Assembly (NCBI GenBank): GCA_002394235.1
Contig: DGTF01000020.1
Location: 1-16,085 of the forward strand
From: Eubacterium sp. UBA4343
GTDB taxonomy: Bacteria > Bacillota > Clostridia > Lachnospirales > Lachnospiraceae
Direction: 5' to 3'
Length of the DNA stretch: 16,085 nt
Shown here one piece after another: positions 6,974 to 12,523 of this stretch; the first letter of the stretch is position 1; each line of letters opens with the position of its first letter. The notes under the pieces were generated by a model. It did no database searches. It had not been told where the DNA came from and worked only from the letters and a program-made list of their open reading frames with translations. The position numbers and the translations under genes were made by a program.

Positions 6974-8392
6974 ATGCTTCATTCGCTGAATACGCCGGAT
7001 AACGGCCGAAACAATATCATAAAAATCCGGGACGCTGCCACGGGACGTACCTTTCCCTGGGGGCTGGAATATAACTGTCCCGTGCATGAACACTGGAATA
7101 TCGTCCACACCGGCATGCTGATTCCGGAATGTCATCAGATCTATGTCTGCACAGATAATTGTCTGCGCGGCGTCATTATGACGGCAGATGAGATGGATGC
7201 CGCCGGCCGCATTTCATCCGTCATGCCGGACGAAACGGAAATCTTCGACGGAAGACTGGAGGAGATCACCATACGCGGGATCAAGGATGTGATCCGAAAG
7301 CTGCCGGAGCGGCCGCGGGCGGTCCAGCTTTTTCCGGTCTGCATGCATCATTTCATCGGATGCGATATGCGATACATCTTCGATCAGGTGGAGAAGGCAT
7401 TCCCGGAGATTGACTTCATGGAGTGTTTCATGGACCCGATCCGGCAGAAGCTGACGACCACACCGGAACAGCGGCAGCGTTTTCAGATGATGAAGGTGCT
7501 CGCAAAAGAGAACGTACCGGCAGATTTTTCAAGCGTGAGCATACTCGGAGAGAATCTTCGGACGAGGGACAGTGACTTCCTGGAAATCCTACAGCAGGAG
7601 GGGTTCCGAATCCTGCAGGTGCAGGACTGCCGGACGTATGATGAATATCTTGCGATGGGTCGCTCCTTTCTGTGGATCACGAAGTCACCGCTGTCCAGAT
7701 ATGGTCTGGAAAAGGCGTCGTCTCTTGGCGGGAGAAAGAGCCTCTATCTCCCCGCTGCTGTGAATTATGACGAAATCGACGATCAGCTCGGCTCTCTTAT
7801 GAATCTGTTGTGTGAAGTCAGTGGCAGATCACGGGCGGAAGCCGGAGAGAAGCTCTCGGTCCGGATCAGAGAGCAGCGCGCGCTGACGGAAACGGCCTTC
7901 CGGGAGGCAAGAGCTGTCATCGGTGACACGCCGATTGTGCTGGACTACATCTGCGAACCAAGGCCCGTGGGATTCGCCAGGATTCTTCTGGAGCATCATC
8001 TCAATGTCGTGCGCATCCTGGCGGATCAGGTGAGCCCGGAGGAAGCTGCTGACCTGGCCGCACTGAAAGAAATGTATCCAGATATTGAGCTGATGTCTAC
8101 AGGCGCCGCAGATTCACTGTATGAACGGGAACGGTTTGCCGCACCTGGAAAAGTCCTCGCGGTCGGCCCGAAAGCCTCGTTTTTCACAGGAAGCCCGTAT
8201 TTCGTCAACGCGATAGAAGCCGACGGTGCCACCGGATACATGGGAATCCGGCATATGCTGCGACTGATGTGTGATGCGCTCCGGGAACCGAAAAATCCCG
8301 AGATTGTAACGGGAAAAGGCCTTGGCCTTCCCGGTGTCTGGGATTCACAATGCGGAGAGCACCCGAAGAAGGGCACGTTTTTTCTGACCTGA
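6974..8392 (+). CDS. NifD-like nitrogenase component 1 subunit (D2)
   Basis: This 472-residue protein is homologous along its length to the D1 half of the upstream fusion. YNCPVHE (C35) aligns with YNSPGAE of D1, IYVCTDNC (C59, C63) with LIVSPGCC, FPVCMHHFIGCD (C123, C130) with CITCADALLGTD, and the C-terminal GPKASFFTG segment with GKDAAYYHP. C35, C63 and C123 fall at about the spacings of the NifD P-cluster ligands C62, C88 and C154, so it probably binds an Fe-S cluster at an interface with the following K-like protein. I see no equivalent of NifD Cys275. The start is ATG with GAGGT four bases upstream. The pair D2/K2 may form an alpha2beta2 complex, formally similar to NifEN or NifDK. The substrate is unknown. 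It belongs to the oxidoreductase/nitrogenase component 1 superfamily but not to any functional group I can name. Confidence 0.8.
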   Translation: MLHSLNTPDNGRNNIIKIRDAATGRTFPWGLEYNCPVHEHWNIVHTGMLIPECHQIYVCTDNCLRGVIMTADEMDAAGRISSVMPDETEIFDGRLEEITIRGIKDVIRKLPERPRAVQLFPVCMHHFIGCDMRYIFDQVEKAFPEIDFMECFMDPIRQKLTTTPEQRQRFQMMKVLAKENVPADFSSVSILGENLRTRDSDFLEILQQEGFRILQVQDCRTYDEYLAMGRSFLWITKSPLSRYGLEKASSLGGRKSLYLPAAVNYDEIDDQLGSLMNLLCEVSGRSRAEAGEKLSVRIREQRALTETAFREARAVIGDTPIVLDYICEPRPVGFARILLEHHLNVVRILADQVSPEEAADLAALKEMYPDIELMSTGAADSLYERERFAAPGKVLAVGPKASFFTGSPYFVNAIEADGATGYMGIRHMLRLMCDALREPKNPEIVTGKGLGLPGVWDSQCGEHPKKGTFFLT

Positions 8393-8405
8393 ACAATATG
8401 CCATA

Positions 8406-8459
8406 ACCTGTAAAAGCTGCGGATTGCTCCGTACTACGCACTCTCGCAGTTTTACAGGT
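8406..8459. repeat. Long imperfect hairpin between D2 and K2
   Basis: ACCTGTAAAAGCTGCG (8406-8421) is complementary to CGCAGTTTTACAGGT (8445-8459), with a single bulged G, giving a stem of about 15 bp around a 23-base loop. A smaller stem, TGACTGA/TCGGTCA, follows at 8459-8478 with one wobble pair. There is no T-run, so this is not a standard terminator. It shares the string AGCCGCAGC, just downstream, with the element near 184, and both may belong to one dispersed family of intergenic repeats. It may modulate the D2:K2 expression ratio. Confidence 0.55.
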
Positions 8460-8527
8460 GACTGATTTCGTCGGTCAGCCGCAGCGTTAGCCCATCGCTT
8501 CAAACTTTGTGTGGGGGATGTGGCTCA

Positions 8528-9805
8528 ATGCCCGCACATATTCGCACTTTCGAGCCGCTGACAGGGAGAGAGAATCTGACGATGAAAGAGACCTACAGAG
8601 TGCTTCCGGTCTGGGCCGGAGATGTATCCGGCATTGCGGGAGCTCTATATGAATTCGGAGGAATGACGGTCATCCATGACCCCTCCGGATGTAATTCCAC
8701 CTATAATACGCATGATGAACTGCGCTGGTACCGGGAGCCCTCAAATATCTTTATTTCCGGGCTTAACATGAAGGACGCCGTTCTGGGAAACGATGAACGG
8801 TTTATCCGGGATATCCTGGATGCCCAGAACGCTCTTCCGTCGCGTCCGGAATTCATCGCGCTCTGTAATTCGCCAGTGCCATGGCTGAATGGAACGGATT
8901 TTGAAGCCATTGCAGGCATTCTGGAACGAAAGACCGGAATACCATCGTTCTATGTTCCTTCAAACGGATGTCATGACTATGCACGGGGGGCGGGCCTCGC
9001 CTGGCAGAGACTTCTTCAGAAGTTTCTCGGAGAACGAAAAAACACCGCGGCGAAGGCCTGCGTCAGAAGAAAAGAGGGAGAGGCCATTTCTGTCAATGTG
9101 TTCGGTATGATGCCATTGGACTTTGCGGCAGAGGGATCCGCGCTTTCTCTGGAAAAGCTTCTCCGAAAACGAGGATTACGGATCCGGACCGCTCTGGCGG
9201 ACGGTAATACCTGCAGCTTCCGCTGCCTTCCCGACATGGCGGAGGCGGACGTCTCGCTGGTTCTCTCAAAGGCAGGGCTTCCTCCCGCAAAATATCTGAG
9301 AGACAGATATAACATCCCTTATGTCATCGGCGTGCCGCTCGATGACGAGGATGATCCCACTCTGCAGCAGCTTGTGACCGCAAGATTCAAGGGAGCAGCT
9401 TTACGGGAAAAAGAGCCGGAAAATGAGGCACCGGACTCCCGCCCGCCGGTAATTTTTCTCACAGAGCCGGTACTTGGCACATCGCTTGCTTCGATGGTCC
9501 GCCGGAGAACCGGACGAAAAACCATCGTCGTCGACCCGCTGGAAACCGATCCGTCCGTCCGAATCCCGGACGTTGATGCGGCTCACTTCGGCGAAGAGGA
9601 AATCGAGGCATTTTTGACGAGCTTTCCGGATGCGGATCTCGTCTGTGATCCCATGTATGACCATATCCTCCCGGAGCCTGACCGTATACGCCGGATTTTT
9701 CTTCCGACGCTTGCGCTTTCCGGAAGAATCTACCGGAATCATTTCGTCAACTATTTTGACCGCGGCATCTCAGACAGACTGGTTCGCCTTCTGCTCTCAG
9801 GGTGA
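8528..9805 (+). CDS. NifK-like nitrogenase component 1 subunit (K2)
   Basis: This 425-residue protein is a close architectural match to the K1 half of the fusion: GDVSGIAGALYEFGGM aligns with PDQSGAVSALYSLDGM, DPSGCNSTYNTHDE (C55) with DAGGCTGN, and CNSPVPWLNGTD (C113) with VGTPVPSIIGTD. PSNGCHDY adds C148. C55 and C113 correspond by eye to NifK P-cluster ligands C95 and C153; no counterpart of the third (C70) is evident. Presumed partner of the D2 protein immediately upstream, receiving electrons from the Fe protein. The start is uncertain: ATG 8528 follows a G-rich GGGGGA site, while an in-frame TTG at 8507 and an ATG at 8582 are alternatives; 8582 would still retain nearly all the conserved domain. 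The C-terminus, SGRIYRNHFVNYFDRG followed by a Leu-rich end, is longer than that of K1. Confidence 0.82.
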   Translation: MPAHIRTFEPLTGRENLTMKETYRVLPVWAGDVSGIAGALYEFGGMTVIHDPSGCNSTYNTHDELRWYREPSNIFISGLNMKDAVLGNDERFIRDILDAQNALPSRPEFIALCNSPVPWLNGTDFEAIAGILERKTGIPSFYVPSNGCHDYARGAGLAWQRLLQKFLGERKNTAAKACVRRKEGEAISVNVFGMMPLDFAAEGSALSLEKLLRKRGLRIRTALADGNTCSFRCLPDMAEADVSLVLSKAGLPPAKYLRDRYNIPYVIGVPLDDEDDPTLQQLVTARFKGAALREKEPENEAPDSRPPVIFLTEPVLGTSLASMVRRRTGRKTIVVDPLETDPSVRIPDVDAAHFGEEEIEAFLTSFPDADLVCDPMYDHILPEPDRIRRIFLPTLALSGRIYRNHFVNYFDRGISDRLVRLLLSG

Positions 9806-9862
9806 TTTCGGCCATCTCTGCATTTTTCCTTTCTCTATAAACATTAATACCGGGAACAAGGA

Positions 9863-9874
9863 AGGATGCATCCT
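9863..9874. promoter_or_regulatory. Perfect 12-bp palindrome upstream of hydF (possible operator)
   Basis: AGGATGCATCCT is a perfect palindrome in the AT-leaning 150-base gap between K2 and hydF, 81 bases before the hydF start. A loose -35-like TTGCGT at 9901 with CATAAA at 9925-9930 (18-base spacing) follows it. A dimeric repressor site is possible, but 12-bp palindromes also occur by chance and I recognise no regulator signature. Confidence 0.25.
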
Positions 9875-9955
9875 GACACAGAATCCTCAGACAGGGCAAT
9901 TTGCGTATGAAATTGTTGGATACACATAAATTCAGGGCATCAGGAGGAAACAGTT

Positions 9956-11164
9956 ATGAGCATGAATGAAACACCCTCATCAGAAAGAGTGCAGATCGGA
10001 TTCTTCGGGCGCAGGAATGCCGGAAAATCCAGTGTAATCAACCGTCTGACGGGACAGAGCCTTTCCGTGGTATCGGATGTCCCCGGCACGACAACTGATC
10101 CGGTCCGGAAGGCCATGGAAATCCACGGGCTCGGACCCTGTGTGGTCATTGACACTGCGGGCCTTGACGATGTGGGAGAGCTCGGAGCGCTGAGGGTCCA
10201 GAAGACAAAGGACATGATGGATCGGATTGATCTTGCCGTCATTGTAATCGGGGATGGGAAAATATCTCCGGATGAGAAGGAACTTCAGACCCGGTTCGCA
10301 AAAAAGAATATTCCTGTCATCTTGTGCTTCAACAAGCAGGATCTCGGTCTGCCCGTCTCGCTGCCGGAGGATGCGGTCCAGGTCTCAGCGGAGACCGGAT
10401 ACGGTTTTGATGAGCTGACGCATGCCATCCGGGTCCGGGCGAAAGAGAAGATCCGGACAGCGGGGATGCTGGATGATCTTATCGCGAAAAATGATACTGT
10501 CATTCTGGTTATTCCCATGGACGCGGAAGCCCCGAAGGGAAGGATTATTCTTCCTCAGCAGATGGTTCTCCATGAGATTCTGCTCCACCACGCTTCCGCC
10601 TGTGTGTGCCAGACGGAAGAACTGGCAGATGTCCTGAACCAGAACCCGGCTTGCCGTCTGGTTATCACCGACTCCCAGGCGTTTTATCGGGTGAAGGATA
10701 TCGTTCCGGACAACATTCCGCTCACCTCTTTTTCCATTCTGATGGCCCGGTACCGCGGCTATCTTAAAGCGGCTGTTGAAGGCGTACAGGAAATAGAAAA
10801 ACTGACGGACGGAGACACGGTTCTTGTGGCTGAGGGATGCACACATCGCCGGACCTGCGGAGACATCGGATCCGTAAAGATTCCGGCGCTTTTAAAAAAT
10901 TACACCGGCAGAAAACTGAACATCGAACTGTCTTCAGGCAGCACGATGAAAGAAGACCTGTCCTCCTGCCGGCTCGTGATCCACTGTGGCGGGTGTGTGC
11001 TCAATGACCGGGAGATGGCTTCACGGCGCGATCACGCCATCCGTCAGGGCACACCGATTACAAATTATGGCATCGCGGTTTCCTATATGCGGGGAATCCT
11101 CGGCAAGTCCCTTCGCATGCTCCCGGAATTCGCGGAGCTTGCGGCAGAACTTCCAACTGTCTGA
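9956..11164 (+). CDS. hydF: [FeFe]-hydrogenase H-cluster maturation GTPase HydF
   Basis: HydF (402 residues) is the scaffold and carrier on which the diiron subcluster is completed before transfer to apo-HydA. The N-terminal GTPase domain shows the P-loop GRRNAGKSS (about 18-26), the PGTTTDPV switch, DTAGLDD and NKQD. The C-terminal metal domain has GCTH (C295, H297) and HCGGC (C344, C347), the conserved CxH...HCxxC set that binds the [4Fe-4S] cluster, separated by about 45 residues. Length is normal. AGGAGG at 9942-9947 lies eight bases before the ATG. A dimerisation segment rich in hydrophobic residues lies between the two domains. It is upstream of hydE. No hydG and no [FeFe]-hydrogenase structural gene appear in this window, so HydF either serves enzymes encoded elsewhere or has been enlisted by the cluster. 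Confidence 0.96.
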   Translation: MSMNETPSSERVQIGFFGRRNAGKSSVINRLTGQSLSVVSDVPGTTTDPVRKAMEIHGLGPCVVIDTAGLDDVGELGALRVQKTKDMMDRIDLAVIVIGDGKISPDEKELQTRFAKKNIPVILCFNKQDLGLPVSLPEDAVQVSAETGYGFDELTHAIRVRAKEKIRTAGMLDDLIAKNDTVILVIPMDAEAPKGRIILPQQMVLHEILLHHASACVCQTEELADVLNQNPACRLVITDSQAFYRVKDIVPDNIPLTSFSILMARYRGYLKAAVEGVQEIEKLTDGDTVLVAEGCTHRRTCGDIGSVKIPALLKNYTGRKLNIELSSGSTMKEDLSSCRLVIHCGGCVLNDREMASRRDHAIRQGTPITNYGIAVSYMRGILGKSLRMLPEFAELAAELPTV

Positions 11165-11169
11165 AAACA

Positions 11170-11203
11170 GCTTCCGGCAGCCGGAAGCCAGCTTCCCCGG
11201 AAG
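11170..11203 (+). other. Paired hairpins between hydF and hydE
   Basis: GCTTCCGG (11170-11177) and CCGGAAGC (11181-11188) form a perfect 8-bp stem with a CAG loop. It is followed at once by CTTCC/GGAAG (11192-11203). No T-run follows, and hydE begins 88 bases later with a normal ribosome site, so an mRNA-stability or attenuation role within the operon is more likely than full termination. Confidence 0.45.
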
Positions 11204-11291
11204 TGATAAAGCAGCGGATCATGTGGCTTTATGCGGTATGTGACGCTGTTTACAGCATGGCTGTTTAAGAAAGGCTTGGAGACAGAATTTT

Positions 11292-12428
11292 ATGAACAAT
11301 AAAGACAGAATCCTGCAGCTCCGGGAACAGAAGGTACTTCCCCGGGATGATTTCAAGGCTCTGCTTACAACGATGAATCCGGCGGAGGAAGACTTCCTGG
11401 CAGGGAACGCCCGGGAAGTCCGGGAACAATACTACGGAAACGAGGTGTACCTGCGGGGTATCATTGAATTTTCCAGCTACTGCAAAAACGACTGCTATTA
11501 CTGCGGAATACGGAAAAGCAATACGAAGGCCCAGCGCTATCATCTGACCCGTGAACAGATTCTCGAATGCGCTGACATCGGATATCAGCTGGATTTCCGA
11601 ACCTTCGTGCTCCAGAGCGGTGAAGACCTGTCCTACAGCACCGAGGATATCTGTGATATTGTCAGCAGCATCCGCAGAAAGCATCCGGACTGCGCGATAA
11701 CTCTTTCGATCGGCGAGAAAACCAGGGAAGAATATCAGGCATACTTTGACGCCGGAGCAGAGCGGTATCTGCTGCGCCAGGAAACTTCAGATCCGGCGCA
11801 TTATGCCAGACTTCATCCGGCGGAGCTTTCCATCCGGAACCGCAAGCGCTGTCTCAGCGACCTGAAATCCATCGGCTATCAGGTCGGCTGCGGGATCATG
11901 GTCGGAAGCCCTTATCAGACCTGGGACAATGTGATTGCCGATCTTATGTATATGCGGGATCTGCAGCCGCAGATGATCGGAATCGGCCCGTTTATTCACC
12001 ACAAGGATACTCCGTTCCGCTATGAACCGGACGGAACACTGGAGGATACACTTCATCTTCTGAGCATCCTGAGATTAATGTTTCCGGCGTCGCTTCTCCC
12101 GGCGACCACGGCACTCGGAACGATTCATCCCAGGGGTAGAGAGATGGGAATACTTGCCGGCGCAAATGTTGTCATGCCAAACCTGTCTCCAAAGGGAGTC
12201 CGGGCGAAATATATGCTCTATGACGGAAAGATCTGCACGGGGGACGAGGCTGCGGAATGCAGGGCATGTATGGCGAGGCGGATCGAAACAACCGGCTGCC
12301 ACGTTGTGATATCCAGAGGCGATCACCCCGACTTTCGCGGTGCAGCGGAGAAACAGACAGGTGTGAACCATGAATCATTTCCTGTCGCTTCTGTTTCCGG
12401 CGGTGCGGGGGAGACGGGAAACAGGTAA
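11292..12428 (+). CDS. hydE: [FeFe]-hydrogenase H-cluster maturation radical SAM protein HydE
   Basis: HydE (378 residues) is a radical SAM enzyme that processes the HydG-made Fe(CO)2CN-cysteine complex on the way to the diiron subcluster. The SAM cluster motif is C-x3-C-x2-C at C64, C68 and C71 (YCKNDCYYCG). The barrel carries the SGEDLSYS and LRQETSDP segments typical of HydE/PylB/BioB relatives. A second, optional cluster site is present as C315, C323 and C326, with the same spacing as in Thermotoga maritima HydE. The start is ATG with TTGGAG upstream. The C-terminus has a short unconserved Gly-rich tail beyond the usual ~350 residues. PylB is the main alternative, but context with HydF and TM1266 favours HydE. 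Confidence 0.95.
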   Translation: MNNKDRILQLREQKVLPRDDFKALLTTMNPAEEDFLAGNAREVREQYYGNEVYLRGIIEFSSYCKNDCYYCGIRKSNTKAQRYHLTREQILECADIGYQLDFRTFVLQSGEDLSYSTEDICDIVSSIRRKHPDCAITLSIGEKTREEYQAYFDAGAERYLLRQETSDPAHYARLHPAELSIRNRKRCLSDLKSIGYQVGCGIMVGSPYQTWDNVIADLMYMRDLQPQMIGIGPFIHHKDTPFRYEPDGTLEDTLHLLSILRLMFPASLLPATTALGTIHPRGREMGILAGANVVMPNLSPKGVRAKYMLYDGKICTGDEAAECRACMARRIETTGCHVVISRGDHPDFRGAAEKQTGVNHESFPVASVSGGAGETGNR

Positions 12429-12523
12429 GCCTGAAAACGTATCGGCTGCAGAAAACCGCGTATTACGACAGGTCACAGGCTGTGAAAAACCGGAGGAGTC
12501 TGACAGCCAGGAGGATGTAGAAA

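Noticed and set aside
371..9805. Known nitrogenase-like enzymes: protochlorophyllide/chlorin reductase, CfbCD of F430 synthesis, or methylthio-alkane reductase
   Set aside because: There are no tetrapyrrole, F430 or sulfur-compound genes nearby, and the component 1 sequences do not match the cysteine patterns I associate with those groups. I cannot exclude a distant relation without a tree.
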